Assembly (NCBI GenBank): GCA_022821805.1
Contig: JAJECX010000013.1
Coordinates: forward strand, 26,541 to 90,540
Source: Anaerolineae bacterium
Lineage (GTDB): Bacteria; Chloroflexota; Anaerolineae; Aggregatilineales; Phototrophicaceae
Direction: 5' to 3'
Length of the DNA stretch: 64,000 nt
Shown here in pieces: positions 17,128 through 26,673 of the stretch (the stretch's first letter is position 1; every line of letters starts with the position of its first letter). Below the pieces are notes generated by a model, which saw nothing but the letters and a program-made list of their open reading frames with translations, had not been told where the DNA came from and made no database searches. Both the position numbers and the translations under genes were made by a program.

Positions 17128-18726
17128 ATGAAAGCTGCCGACCGATTTGATGTCATTATCGTGGGCGCCGGCATATCCGGCTTATATATGCTGCATCGCG
17201 CGCGCCAACTGGGGCTGTCCGCGCGCGTGATCGAGATGGGCGGCGATCTCGGCGGCACCTGGTATTGGAATCGTTATCCCGGAGCGCGCTGCGATACGGA
17301 CACGCTGGAGTATTCTTACAGCTTTGACGAAGATCTCCAGCAGGAGTGGGAGTGGCCCGAGCGATATCCGACCCAGCCAGAGATTCTTGCCTACCTCAAT
17401 CACGTTGCCGATCGCTTTGACCTGCGGCGCGATATTAGCTTCAGCATCAAAGTCGAAGCGGCGACCTTTGAAGAGACGACCAACAGATGGCGTATTCGCA
17501 GCGATGATGGCGCAGAGCTTAGCGCCCGGTTTCTCGTTATGGCGACGGGCAGCATATCGGCGCCCAATATGCCGGCGATTGAGGGGATGGACAGCTTCAG
17601 CGGACCGATCTACCACACGGCTCGCTTCCCCCATGAGGGCGTCGACTTCAGCGGCAAACGAGTGGGCATTGTCGGCACTGGATCGTCGGCGGTGCAGGCG
17701 ATCCCGGTTATTGCCGAGCAGGCAAAGCATTTGACGGTTTTTCAGCGTTCGGCGCAGTGGTCGACGCCGGCGCGCAATCGTCCGGTCGACCCCGCTGTCG
17801 TAGCCGAGATCAAAGCCGATTACGCCGGCTTCCGCGCCCGCAACCGATTGCAGCCTTCGGGTCAATTGTCGCATATCCCGGGCAACGACTTTTCCGCCTT
17901 GTCAGTAGACGAAGACGAGCGGCAGCGTATCTTCGAGGAGCGTTGGCAGCTTGGGGGTTTCTCCTTTTACGGCAGCTTCAACGACATCCAAATGAATCCC
18001 GAAAGCAATAAGGCGACGGCCGATTTTGTGCGGACGAAGATCCAGGAAATCGTAGAGGATCCCCAGGTCGCCGAAATGTTAAGCCCCGATTATACGATTC
18101 ATTGCAAGCGCCCGGTGCTCGACAGCGGTTATTTCGAGACTTTCAATCGGTCGAATGTGCTGCTGGTTGATATCGGCGCCGCCCCCATTCAAGCGATCAC
18201 CCCAGAAGGCATACGAACTGGCGACAGCGACTACGATCTCGACATCATCATCTTCGCCACCGGTTTCGACGCGATGACCGGCGCATTGCTCAAGATTGAT
18301 ATCCGCGGACGGGATGGACTGAGGCTGCGCGAGAAATGGGCGGCAGGACCGGTGAATTACCTGGGCTTGCAAGTCTCCGGCTTCCCTAACCTCTTTACCA
18401 TCACTGGTCCGGGCAGTCCGTCGGTGCTGACCAATATGATGGTGGCGATTGAGCAGCACGTCGAGTGGGTGAGCGATTGCATCGGCTACATGGCGGAGCG
18501 AAATCATACTTGTATTGAGGCGACTGAAGCGGCGCAGCAAGCCTGGGTCGCGCATGTGAATGAGGTGGCGGGCAAAACGCTGCAGGTGACCTGCAATTCC
18601 TGGTATTTGGGCGCCAATATTCCGGGCAAGCCACGGGTCTTCATGCCCTTGCCCGGCTTCCCGCAGTATGTCGAAAAGTGCGACGAGGTGGCAGCCAAGG
18701 GCTATGAGGGTTTTGCGCTGTCATAA
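17128..18726 (+). CDS. Flavin-binding Baeyer-Villiger-type monooxygenase
   Basis: A 532-residue FAD/NADPH monooxygenase of the cyclohexanone/phenylacetone monooxygenase group. The FAD Rossmann motif is GAGISG at 13-18, followed by GGTWYWNRYPGARCD at 42-56, typical of these enzymes. The BVMO fingerprint F-x-G-x3-H-x3-W-P appears as FSGPIYHTARFP at 157-168, with Phe167 where Trp is usual. The NADPH motif is GTGSSA at 183-188. It converts ketones to esters or lactones in characterised relatives. A serine hydrolase and an SDR follow closely, as expected for ester cleavage and alcohol/ketone interconversion. ATG 17128 is preferred over TTG 17104. Confidence 0.88.
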   Translation: MKAADRFDVIIVGAGISGLYMLHRARQLGLSARVIEMGGDLGGTWYWNRYPGARCDTDTLEYSYSFDEDLQQEWEWPERYPTQPEILAYLNHVADRFDLRRDISFSIKVEAATFEETTNRWRIRSDDGAELSARFLVMATGSISAPNMPAIEGMDSFSGPIYHTARFPHEGVDFSGKRVGIVGTGSSAVQAIPVIAEQAKHLTVFQRSAQWSTPARNRPVDPAVVAEIKADYAGFRARNRLQPSGQLSHIPGNDFSALSVDEDERQRIFEERWQLGGFSFYGSFNDIQMNPESNKATADFVRTKIQEIVEDPQVAEMLSPDYTIHCKRPVLDSGYFETFNRSNVLLVDIGAAPIQAITPEGIRTGDSDYDLDIIIFATGFDAMTGALLKIDIRGRDGLRLREKWAAGPVNYLGLQVSGFPNLFTITGPGSPSVLTNMMVAIEQHVEWVSDCIGYMAERNHTCIEATEAAQQAWVAHVNEVAGKTLQVTCNSWYLGANIPGKPRVFMPLPGFPQYVEKCDEVAAKGYEGFALS

Positions 18727-18744
18727 AGGCGGAGGCGTTTTCCC

Positions 18745-20034
18745 ATGATCGAATTGTCGCGCCCGGAATCTGTAGGACTTTCGGCGGACCGATTGGGGAG
18801 AATTGCCGCGCGCTTCGACTCCTACGTCGATAAAGGCAAAATACCGGGTTACCTCGTCCTCATCGCCCGACGCGGGAAAGCGGCTTATCTGCATCGCTAT
18901 GGCTTGCGCGATGTGGAAGCCGGCTTGCCGGTCGAAGACGATACCATCTTTCGCATTTATTCGATGACCAAGCCAATTACCTCGGTCGCCGTGCTGACGC
19001 TGTACGAGCGGAGCCTGCTCCACCTGGATGATCCGGCATCGGAGTATTTTCCAGGTTTCAAGGAACTACGGGTCTTTGCGTCCGGCGATGAGAAAAGTTG
19101 GCAGACCATCCCGGCTGAGCGCGAGATGTCCATCCGCGATCTGTTGACTCATACATCGGGCTTGACCTATGGGCACATGCACGCCCATCCCGTTGACGCC
19201 ATGTATCGTCAGCGCAGGTTCTTTGAAGACGCGGAGATGACGCTGGAAGATTTCGCCGCGGGGCTGAGCGAGCTGCCCCTGCTCTTTTCGCCGGGGACGC
19301 GCTGGAGCTACAGCGTCGCCACCGATGTATTGGGATGCATAATTGAGGTCATTTCGGGAAAAAGGCTTGATCAATACTTCGCCGACGAGATCCTGACGCC
19401 GCTGGGCATGGTGGACACCGCCTTTACGATAGCGCGGGATAAAGTCGAACGCTTCGCCGCCAATTACGAACGCGATGGCGATGGCTTCCGACTCATCGAC
19501 CAGCCGAGCGAAAGCAGCTACTTACGGCAGCCTAAGCTGCCATCGGGCGGCGGCGGGCTGATCTCGACCGCGAGCGATTATCTGCGCTTCGCGCAGATGC
19601 TGCTCAACAAAGGGGAATTCAAGGGCGCGCGCATCTTGGGGCGCCGGACGGTCGAGCTCATGACCAGCAATCATCTGCCGGGCGGTTGTGATCTCGCGAA
19701 TATGGGTTACTCGCTTTACAGCGAAACGCGGTCTGAAGGCGTTGGCATGGGCTTGGGCGCGCGGCATAATTTGCGCCGAGGCGGCGCCCGGACGGAGACG
19801 CGTCATGAGGGCGTCGGTTTTGGATTGGGCGGCTCGGTTTTGCTGGACCCGGCGGCGGCGGAGATTCTGGCGTCGCCGGGAGAATTCGCCTGGGGCGGCG
19901 CGGCCAGCACCATCTTTTGGACCGACCCGCGCGAGGAAATGACCGCCATCTTTCTGACGCAGCTAATGCCGTCTTCTTCCTACCCTATCCGGCGCGAGCT
20001 GCGCGTATTGGCAAATCAGGCGATAGTCGAGTGA
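18745..20034 (+). CDS. Beta-lactamase-family serine esterase (class C type)
   Basis: A 429-residue serine hydrolase of the beta-lactamase/EstB type. The nucleophile motif is SMTK at 73-76, and the Tyr motif is YSVATDV near 190. A C-terminal glycine-rich segment (GGAAST) corresponds to the third box. There is no signal peptide, so it is cytosolic. It begins 19 bases after the monooxygenase stop and overlaps the following SDR start by four bases, so the trio is one operon. Family members hydrolyse esters and lactones. Cleaving the ester produced by the upstream monooxygenase is the simplest inference. Confidence 0.85.
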   Translation: MIELSRPESVGLSADRLGRIAARFDSYVDKGKIPGYLVLIARRGKAAYLHRYGLRDVEAGLPVEDDTIFRIYSMTKPITSVAVLTLYERSLLHLDDPASEYFPGFKELRVFASGDEKSWQTIPAEREMSIRDLLTHTSGLTYGHMHAHPVDAMYRQRRFFEDAEMTLEDFAAGLSELPLLFSPGTRWSYSVATDVLGCIIEVISGKRLDQYFADEILTPLGMVDTAFTIARDKVERFAANYERDGDGFRLIDQPSESSYLRQPKLPSGGGGLISTASDYLRFAQMLLNKGEFKGARILGRRTVELMTSNHLPGGCDLANMGYSLYSETRSEGVGMGLGARHNLRRGGARTETRHEGVGFGLGGSVLLDPAAAEILASPGEFAWGGAASTIFWTDPREEMTAIFLTQLMPSSSYPIRRELRVLANQAIVE

Positions 20035-20792
20035 GTTTCGAGCAGCGGTTTCAAGGTCGAGTCGCCATTGTAACTGGTGGCGCCAGCGGCATCGGTTTGG
20101 GCATCGCCACGCGCATTGCGCGCGAAAGCGGCAGCGTTGCGCTGGCCGATATCAACGAGGCGGCGCTGGCGCAAGCCAGGAAGGACATGGGAGAATTGCC
20201 GGGTCCGGTCGAGACAATTTGCTTTGACATTACCAGAGAAGACGAAGTCGAGAGCCTGGTTGGGTCGGTCATAGAACAGTTTGGGCAGCTGGATGTGGTT
20301 GTCAATTGCGCCGGAATCGTCGGTAAGACAGCCACAAATATTCTTGATTACGATCTGACGTCCTTCCGCGAAGCGCTAGACGTCAATTTGGTCGGCTCGT
20401 TTCTGATCACGAAACATGCGATAAAAGCGATGCTGCCAGCTGGCTATGGCCGGATATTGCTGCTCGCCTCCATTGCCGGCAAAGAAGGCAATCCCGGCAT
20501 GGCGGGTTACTCGGTCTCCAAAGCGGGCGTAATCGGTCTTGTGAAGGCGATCGGCAAGGAATATGCGCATACCGAGATCACGATCAACGGGCTGGCGCCA
20601 GCTTTGATCGGCACGCCATTGCTTTTGGATGCGGAAGAAGAATCCATCAACTATATGACCAGCAAGATCCCGATGGGGCGGCTGGGCACGGTGGCGGAGG
20701 CGGCCGCCATCGCCTGTTGGATCGTGTCTGACGAAGCCTCGTTCAACACCGGCGCCGTTTTTGATCTTTCCGGCGGCCGCGCGACCTATTAG
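20031..20792 (+). CDS. Short-chain dehydrogenase/reductase (SDR)
   Basis: A 253-residue classical SDR. The cofactor motif GGASGIGLGIA lies near residues 15-25, and the catalytic YSVSKAG (Tyr, Lys) near 160. NAD preference is suggested by an Asp (LADINEA) after the second strand. The GTG start at 20031 overlaps the upstream TGA (GTGA), implying translational coupling with the esterase. Its 3' end overlaps the convergent Gfo/Idh gene by four bases. It probably oxidises a hydroxyl of the pathway intermediate. Confidence 0.85.
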   Translation: MSFEQRFQGRVAIVTGGASGIGLGIATRIARESGSVALADINEAALAQARKDMGELPGPVETICFDITREDEVESLVGSVIEQFGQLDVVVNCAGIVGKTATNILDYDLTSFREALDVNLVGSFLITKHAIKAMLPAGYGRILLLASIAGKEGNPGMAGYSVSKAGVIGLVKAIGKEYAHTEITINGLAPALIGTPLLLDAEEESINYMTSKIPMGRLGTVAEAAAIACWIVSDEASFNTGAVFDLSGGRATY

Positions 20793-21835
20793 CCACGCAA
20801 ATCCACCGATTCGCCAGTGGCCACGGATTCGTTAACCGCCATTGCCAGCGCCAGCGCCTTCATGCCGGCGTCGGCATTGCTGGCCGGTTGATTGCCCGAA
20901 CGGACGCTGCTGATGAATTCTTCCAAGGCATACTGCACGATTAGGGTGCGCAGCGGCGGATTGGGCCAGTGGCTGCGCGTCGGCTCGCTGTCGTCTACCC
21001 TTCCCCAGGTCAAGGTGTCAAACATGTGGTCGATGCCGGTTACGAGAGCCTGCCCCTTTTCGGCGTAGACATCGAGCCAGGTGGGTGTGCGCAGCGCGTT
21101 GGCGCCCAAAGAGCCGCCGGTGACCGCGGCGACCGCGCCGCTTGCGAAGCGAACGCTCGCGACAATGCCATCGGGCAAGGCGGTGGCCGCGCCGTGATAG
21201 CTGGCGCCATAAGCGTGCAGTGAAACTGGATCGCCCAGCAGGTAACAGATGGTGTCGAATACATGGCAGGTGTTTTCATTGATGGCGCCGTTGCCGTTGT
21301 TTGGATCCCACATCCAGTGACCGGGCGTCTTCGCCGGCATTTCTCCCATGACGATCTCCGCATTGACAACGAAGGGTCGCCCGATAGGTCCGTCATTGAG
21401 CAGCGCCTTGAGTGCGATGATCGGCGGAAAATAGCGCAGCGGGAATTCCACCATGTGCAGGAGGTTTGACTTTTTGATGACATCGGCGATGGCGGCGCCA
21501 TGCGTCAGGTTGGCGCCCCAGGGTTTTTCCAGCAATACGGGCAGCCCGCGTTCGGCCGCCGCTTCCACTAGGGGGAGACGCCATTTCGGCGAAACGCAGA
21601 GATCGACCGCGTCAATGTCAGCATGCTTGATCATCTCGATGCCGTCGGTATAGGCGTCGGCGCTCAAGCTGCTCGCCCATTCATCCAAGGTGATATTGGG
21701 TCCGGGCAATTTGCCCTGGACATTGTCCGCTACGGCGACGATCGATGCGCCGTCAATCTCGGCGATGGCGTCGGCGTGCCACAATCCCAGGCGCATCCCG
21801 ACGACGCCCAGCCGAATTTCGGTGTTGTTTGTCAT
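20789..21835 (-). CDS. Gfo/Idh/MocA-family oxidoreductase
   Basis: A 348-residue NAD(P)-dependent sugar or inositol dehydrogenase-like protein. The Rossmann start is RLGVVGMRLGLWHADAI. The second half of the cofactor domain contains LLEKPWGANLTHG, matching the conserved E-K-P motif. The C-terminal alpha/beta domain includes NGAINENTCHVFDTICYLLG, with the usual H-x-x-D/x-L region. It is the last gene of the leftward arm after the binding protein, fused permease and isomerase. Such enzymes oxidise sugar, inositol or glycoside hydroxyls; the substrate is not determined. Confidence 0.87.
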   Translation of the reverse strand: MTNNTEIRLGVVGMRLGLWHADAIAEIDGASIVAVADNVQGKLPGPNITLDEWASSLSADAYTDGIEMIKHADIDAVDLCVSPKWRLPLVEAAAERGLPVLLEKPWGANLTHGAAIADVIKKSNLLHMVEFPLRYFPPIIALKALLNDGPIGRPFVVNAEIVMGEMPAKTPGHWMWDPNNGNGAINENTCHVFDTICYLLGDPVSLHAYGASYHGAATALPDGIVASVRFASGAVAAVTGGSLGANALRTPTWLDVYAEKGQALVTGIDHMFDTLTWGRVDDSEPTRSHWPNPPLRTLIVQYALEEFISSVRSGNQPASNADAGMKALALAMAVNESVATGESVDLRG

Positions 21836-21937
21836 TTAGGATTTCCTTTTCCGTGTCAGTGAGTCGAGCTGCGTTTGCATAGACAAAATTTGATGGTCAC
21901 GCGAGGTGTCGATTGCCGATCGCGGGCGGCTTGCGCG

Positions 21938-22762
21938 TTAGACAATCGCCACGCCCGCTTTCGCCGCCGATTCGCGAATGTAAGCCATGGCAGCGGGCAA
22001 TTTGTCGATTGGCGTGTGCTCAACAACCATGTAGGTGTCGGGTCGCAAATGCTCATCAACCAGCGCGATGATGTCAGCGTAATTCAGACAGCCTTCGCCA
22101 GCCGGGCATTCATCCATATGCAGGTGCAGAGCGTCATGCATCACCACATCCTTGGCGTGGCAGGTCTCAATCATATCGCCAAGCATTTCCAGCCCCTGGC
22201 GAATGTACTCTGAGCTATTCCAATAGTCTTGATAGCGGATCATATTGGCCGCATCCAGATTGAGCTTGAGCGCTGGCGAATCGACTTGTTCAACCAGCTT
22301 GCGGCAGGCGTCCCAATCACAGAGCACGGTGGCGAAATGGATTTCCAGCGTCAAGAGCAGGCCCGCCGCTTCCGCTTCGCGCGCCAGCGGTTTTACCGAA
22401 GCAGCCGCCTCCACGACGGCGGCGTCGGTGAAGTTTTCCGGGTGGCCGCAGAAACTGTGGTTGGGATTTTTGGTGCCGCCGCCCAGAATCACGCGGCCCG
22501 CGTCCAGACTTGCCGCCGCCGCGATTGCCTCGCGCAGGATTGCTTCGGTTTCGAGCGTCGGGCGTAGAAAATTGTGTATCCAGGCGCCGACCTGGACGAC
22601 TTCCAAGCCGTTATCAGTTAACTGTCGCCGCCAGTCAGCGATGGGCTGTTTGCGCGCCTCGCTGATGTCCATCAATATGCCGGAGACACCGTGCGCCTGC
22701 GCCTGATTAATCAGCCCTTGCGAATCGAGTCCTAATCCGCCGAGCCCGAGACCCAATCTCAT
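21938..22762 (-). CDS. Sugar phosphate isomerase/epimerase-like TIM barrel
   Basis: A 274-residue AP-endonuclease-2-type TIM barrel. Metal-site elements: LTLEIHFAT (Glu), LKLNLDAANMI (Asp), and CHAKDVVMHDALHLHMDECPAGEG (His/Asp cluster). It starts 4 bases downstream of the fused permease stop and is therefore co-transcribed with it. It probably rearranges the imported substrate ahead of, or after, the Gfo/Idh dehydrogenase. Confidence 0.83.
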   Translation of the reverse strand: MRLGLGLGGLGLDSQGLINQAQAHGVSGILMDISEARKQPIADWRRQLTDNGLEVVQVGAWIHNFLRPTLETEAILREAIAAAASLDAGRVILGGGTKNPNHSFCGHPENFTDAAVVEAAASVKPLAREAEAAGLLLTLEIHFATVLCDWDACRKLVEQVDSPALKLNLDAANMIRYQDYWNSSEYIRQGLEMLGDMIETCHAKDVVMHDALHLHMDECPAGEGCLNYADIIALVDEHLRPDTYMVVEHTPIDKLPAAMAYIRESAAKAGVAIV

Positions 22763-22766
22763 AAGT

Positions 22767-24767
22767 TTAGCCTTTCAGCGCGCCGCCTGTTAAGCCGGTC
22801 GCGATATATTTTTGCACAAAGAAGGTGAAGACAATGATAGGCAAAAGGATCAAGCCGGCAGCGGCGAATAACCTGCCGAATAGAATTGCGTAGTCGGTGA
22901 CGTAGGTCAAGATCTCGACGGTCACCGTTTTGATTTGGTTGTTGCCCAAAATGATGGCGAAGAAGAATTCGTTCCAGGCGCCGATGAAATTGAAGACGGC
23001 GGTCGCCGCCAATCCCGGCGCAGCCAGTGGCAGGGTCACGCGGAAGAATGCGCCCAGGCGCGAGCTGCCGTCGACCATGGCCGCCTCTTCCAAATCCGCG
23101 GGGATATCAAGCAGGTAGCCGCGCATCATCCAGATCGAGAAAGGGAGGCCGAAGGACAAATAAGCAAGCGCCAGGCCATGGTAGGTGCCGAGCAGCCCTA
23201 ACTGCCGCCAGATGAGGAAGATGGGAAGAATGAGCATGATGGGCGGCACCATGCGCGTGAAAAGCATACTGACAAGGATAAACTCTTTCCCGCGAAAGCG
23301 TAATCGAACGAGGGCATAGGCAGCCAGCATGCCGGCGCTGATATTGATTAGCGTTGTGCTGCCGCTGATCAGGACGCTGTTGATGATGTATTCGCGGAAG
23401 CGGCTCAGCGGGGGTTTGACGCCTTCCATCGCCAGCTCGGATTCGGTTCCGTATTTCATGCCCAGGACGACTTCATAATTGTGCAGCGTAGGCGTGAATA
23501 TCCACTTTGGCGGGATTTTGAAGACATCGGGCGGTTCTTTAACCGAACTGATGTAGATCCAGACTACCGGCAAAAGCGCGAACACAATCCAGCCGCCGAC
23601 AATGGCTGATGCGATCAGGACACCCAGCCGCCGCCGTTCTCGACGCCCGACAGCGGCGGCGGCTTGACCGCGCCTCATGGCGACGGCCGCCCGTGAGACG
23701 ATGGCGCCCAATTGATCAGCCAGCAGGTCGACGAGTGCAACAGCGATTCGCAGCGGAAGGTTAATAACAAATGCGACGCCGGTTCGCACTATCCGAATTG
23801 GCGAACGCTGCAGGATTGAGCGCGCTCCCGTTGAGGCCACTAATTCCTGGTCGCCGCGCTCCAATTGCGTGAAGAGGAAGACGACGATCGCCAGGGTGAT
23901 GAAAAACAGCACATAGGCGATGGCGGCGCTGATGCCAATCTGGCCCGCCTCAAACATGCGCGCGTAGATGTGATAGGTCAGCGTCTCGGTCGCGCGGGCG
24001 GGACCGCCTTTGGTGAGCGTGAAGACGACATCAAACTCGCGTAGGAGTTGATAGGAGCGGAAAATCACGACGACCATAATCACTGGTCGCAGCATGGGAA
24101 TGGTCAGGTAGCGCAGGGTTTGCCAGGACGACGCGCCATCGATCTGCGCCGATTCAAAGGGTTCGCGCGGCATGGCCGCCAGCCCGGCCGACAGGACGAG
24201 CATGATAAAGGGCACGCCGCCCCAAACGCTGATGGCGATCAGGGCGGGCAAAGCCAGGTTGGGATCGTAGACCCAGTCGATCGGCTGGAAGCCGAGAAGG
24301 CGGACGAAATAATTGATGATGCCGAAGTCGTAGTTAAGCATGGTGCGCCAGATCACGCCGACGACCACCGGCGTCAGCATTAGCGGGATCACGATGAGCG
24401 TGCGCAGGATGCCGCGGATGACACCGATGTAGTCGATCAGAAGCGCCAGGGCAAAGCCGACGAGGAATTGAAGCAGCATGGCGCCGGCGGCGTAGGTCAG
24501 CGTGATGCGAATGCTGTGCCAGACGCGACCATCGTTGAGAATGCGGATGTAGTTGCGAAAGCCGACGAAATCGACATTGGGGCGCATCAGGTGGGCGTTG
24601 GTTACGCTTAGGGCGAAGCTGTATACAAGCGGATAGACGAAGACAAATGCCATGATCAAGAGGGGGACGCCCAGGCAAATATACAGGGGCAGCAAGTCCT
24701 TCCTGATCGGGCGGAAGCGCGGTCGCGCGCTATGTTCATGTTGCTTCGCGGGTTGGATTGTGGTCAT
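22767..24767 (-). CDS. Fused double ABC permease (MalF-MalG in one chain)
   Basis: A 666-residue protein containing two CUT1-type permease domains in tandem. Domain 1, residues about 25-305, has EAA loop ESAQIDGASSWQTLRYLTIP at 205-224. Domain 2, about 380-666, has EAA loop EEAAMVDGSSRLGAFFRVTLP at 560-580 and a typical MalG ending (FTFFVQKYIATGLTGGALKG). An unusual linker of about 75 residues (305-380) has an amphipathic, Arg-rich character. Normally these are two genes. Met364 (ATG at 23676-23678) could be an internal start giving a separate MalG-like chain, but the frame is continuous and the linker longer than needed. It serves the binding protein at 24951-26396; no ATPase is nearby. Confidence 0.88.
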   Translation of the reverse strand: MTTIQPAKQHEHSARPRFRPIRKDLLPLYICLGVPLLIMAFVFVYPLVYSFALSVTNAHLMRPNVDFVGFRNYIRILNDGRVWHSIRITLTYAAGAMLLQFLVGFALALLIDYIGVIRGILRTLIVIPLMLTPVVVGVIWRTMLNYDFGIINYFVRLLGFQPIDWVYDPNLALPALIAISVWGGVPFIMLVLSAGLAAMPREPFESAQIDGASSWQTLRYLTIPMLRPVIMVVVIFRSYQLLREFDVVFTLTKGGPARATETLTYHIYARMFEAGQIGISAAIAYVLFFITLAIVVFLFTQLERGDQELVASTGARSILQRSPIRIVRTGVAFVINLPLRIAVALVDLLADQLGAIVSRAAVAMRRGQAAAAVGRRERRRLGVLIASAIVGGWIVFALLPVVWIYISSVKEPPDVFKIPPKWIFTPTLHNYEVVLGMKYGTESELAMEGVKPPLSRFREYIINSVLISGSTTLINISAGMLAAYALVRLRFRGKEFILVSMLFTRMVPPIMLILPIFLIWRQLGLLGTYHGLALAYLSFGLPFSIWMMRGYLLDIPADLEEAAMVDGSSRLGAFFRVTLPLAAPGLAATAVFNFIGAWNEFFFAIILGNNQIKTVTVEILTYVTDYAILFGRLFAAAGLILLPIIVFTFFVQKYIATGLTGGALKG

Positions 24768-24820
24768 GCTGGTTGCAGGCGAGATACCGGGTCGCCCCTA
24801 TTTTCGTTGCGAGCGGCAAA

Positions 24821-24863
24821 CCCCATCCCCCGGTCCCTTCCCCAGCAAGCTAAGGAAGGGGAG
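24821..24863. repeat. C-rich dispersed hairpin repeat, copy 1
   Basis: Starts CCCCATCCCCCGGTCCCTTC and continues to a GGAAGGGGAG arm, forming an imperfect hairpin. The core recurs at 57841 and 63802. It lies between the binding-protein and permease genes. Confidence 0.6.
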
Positions 24864-24950
24864 CTAAACCCGGCGGGACGCAAAGTATTTTGCGTGGGCG
24901 GCGGCATAGTCGCGCTGGTGTCTGCAGATTGCTAAATGGGCGGGCGATGG

Positions 24951-26396
24951 TTACATGATGCCTTCGTCTTGCAAGAACTGCACCGCTTCCGCCTGCGCGG
25001 TATCCATCGCCGCCTGCGCTGAATCGACGGCGCCGGTCAGGTAGGCTTGCAAATTGGGTACCAGGAAACTGCTGCCAACGTAACCGAGCTGCGCCAAAGT
25101 CGGTAAGACTGCCGCGGCGCCGAAGTTGGCGATCATGGTGTCGTATTGGCGATGCGCGGCCAGAATCTCCGGATCGGTCAGCAGAGAGCCGCGTCCCGAG
25201 TGTCCACCGCCGTAGCGGACGTAGTCGTAGGCGATTTCCTTTGAGGTATACCAGGCGGCGTATGACAGGGCGGCTTCCTGGTTCTGGCTGAATTTCGATA
25301 TGAAATTTGACCAGACGCCGGTCCACACTCGCGGCGCGTTGTGCCCGATGTTGGAATCCCAGGGATGTACGGTGAAGTCGAGGGTATCGGCGGTGGTGGG
25401 CGAGGCGCTTGGGTCGGTGAGCTCGACGGCAGCCGTATCCCATTGCAGGCAGATGACGGTCTGTTCTTGCCGCAGCGTTTCAATGCCTTCGGGATAATTG
25501 TAGCCCATAGCGCCGGGCGAGATTAAGCCTTCGTCCATCCAGCCTTTGATCCGCTCAAGCGATGTTATCGCTTCCGGCGTGTTGTATTGGGGCAGGCTGT
25601 CGGCGTCGTAAAGCGGCGCGCCCATGGAGGCGGCGAAATTGTAGAGCACGATAGGCGCGTTCGCCAAGAGAAGCACCAGGGGCCAGGTTTGATCCATGCC
25701 GTCATTAGCCAGCGCGGTCTTCAGCTTGCGGCAGGCGGCCTCCAAGTCATCAAAGCTCCAGCCAGCGAGCGGATCGGGCGCCGCCACGTCATATTTCTCC
25801 AGCATATCGGCGCGATAGAAGGTCATCTGCCCGGAGACGTGCTGCGGCAGCGCCAGCAGTTCGTCGTCCCAGGTGACCAAGCCGATTGAGCGTTCGGGGA
25901 AATCGCCGATGTCGTAGATTTCGGAATTGATAAGCGAGGGATTGTCGAAGAGATTGCTCATGGGCAGCCACCAGCCGGCGCCGGCGCCTGTCCAGAAGGT
26001 GCCGAGGTGAATGGCGAGCGCGTCCCAAGCATCGGACTCGGCGCGCATATTGGTCAACATCGTTTCGTTCCAAACATCGCGACCGATAATATCGTAGCGG
26101 ACCTGGACTTTGCCTTGGGTGTATGCGGTAAAGCGTTCCCCATTGCGGACATGGGCGTTGATGTCAGGACCAGCCATACTGGCGACGACGAGTTCCGTTT
26201 CGTCGAGGCCGCCGCTGCTGGCTTTGGGCAGCAATTCCGGCGGCGGCTCGCGCAGAACCCGTTCATCCTGGGCGAAAACCGATGCTGTTGGCAAATAACC
26301 CGATAGCATCGCCGAACCGAGACCAGCGCCGCTGAGTTGCAGAAAATCGCGGCGGCTCAAGCCCATTCTCAAGTTTCTCTTTTGCCTTGGCGTCAT
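24951..26396 (-). CDS. ABC sugar-binding protein with Tat signal
   Basis: A 481-residue family-1 solute-binding protein. Residues 1-44 form a twin-arginine signal: GLSRRDFLQLSGAG, a hydrophobic core, and cleavage near ASVFAQDE. ATG 26396 is preceded by GGGAGG at good spacing; an upstream frame to 26522 lacks any signal logic. The mature part contains conserved binding-protein segments (WDALAIHLGTFWTGAG, LLALPQHVSGQMTFYRADML). It is expressed from a strong promoter at 26494-26522 adjacent to a palindromic operator. Folding before export suggests a cofactor or fast-folding ligand site; the ligand is probably a sugar or polyol. Confidence 0.88.
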   Translation of the reverse strand: MTPRQKRNLRMGLSRRDFLQLSGAGLGSAMLSGYLPTASVFAQDERVLREPPPELLPKASSGGLDETELVVASMAGPDINAHVRNGERFTAYTQGKVQVRYDIIGRDVWNETMLTNMRAESDAWDALAIHLGTFWTGAGAGWWLPMSNLFDNPSLINSEIYDIGDFPERSIGLVTWDDELLALPQHVSGQMTFYRADMLEKYDVAAPDPLAGWSFDDLEAACRKLKTALANDGMDQTWPLVLLLANAPIVLYNFAASMGAPLYDADSLPQYNTPEAITSLERIKGWMDEGLISPGAMGYNYPEGIETLRQEQTVICLQWDTAAVELTDPSASPTTADTLDFTVHPWDSNIGHNAPRVWTGVWSNFISKFSQNQEAALSYAAWYTSKEIAYDYVRYGGGHSGRGSLLTDPEILAAHRQYDTMIANFGAAAVLPTLAQLGYVGSSFLVPNLQAYLTGAVDSAQAAMDTAQAEAVQFLQDEGIM

Positions 26397-26493
26397 TTCA
26401 AAATCCTCCCTATATAAACTAATTTCTCTAACAATCGAATGTTGCGCGCAGCATGAGCCGGGTCTCGCAGACATCATTGCGCACTCAATCGGG

Positions 26494-26522
26494 AATATAG
26501 CACGCTGATTATGGCTTGTCAA
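26494..26522 (-). promoter_or_regulatory. Sigma-70 promoter for the leftward arm
   Basis: On the minus strand, a consensus -35 TTGACA (26517-26522) is followed after exactly 17 bp by TATATT (26494-26499). It reads into the binding-protein gene starting at 26396. A 12-bp palindrome ends 4 bases upstream of the -35. Confidence 0.72.
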
Positions 26523-26525
26523 AAT

Positions 26526-26537
26526 ATTATCGATAAT
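26526..26537. promoter_or_regulatory. Operator palindrome, copy 1 (ATTATCGATAAT)
   Basis: A perfect 12-bp palindrome, centred about 45 bp upstream of the expected start of the leftward promoter. An identical copy is at 26705-26716. The likely ligand is the GntR/FCD regulator encoded at 27693-28403, whose family binds short AT-rich palindromes. Confidence 0.65.
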
Positions 26538-26673
26538 CCGTCCGGCGCTTCGGGAATGCGCCTTCGTAACGCCGGCTGCGGCAAATTGACAGTGGACTGT
26601 TCCTCATCTGGTGGGTTCCATAATCTTGTCAGCCATGACGCGCTAGATGCTGGGTTGCGCCCTTCCCCCAAAC

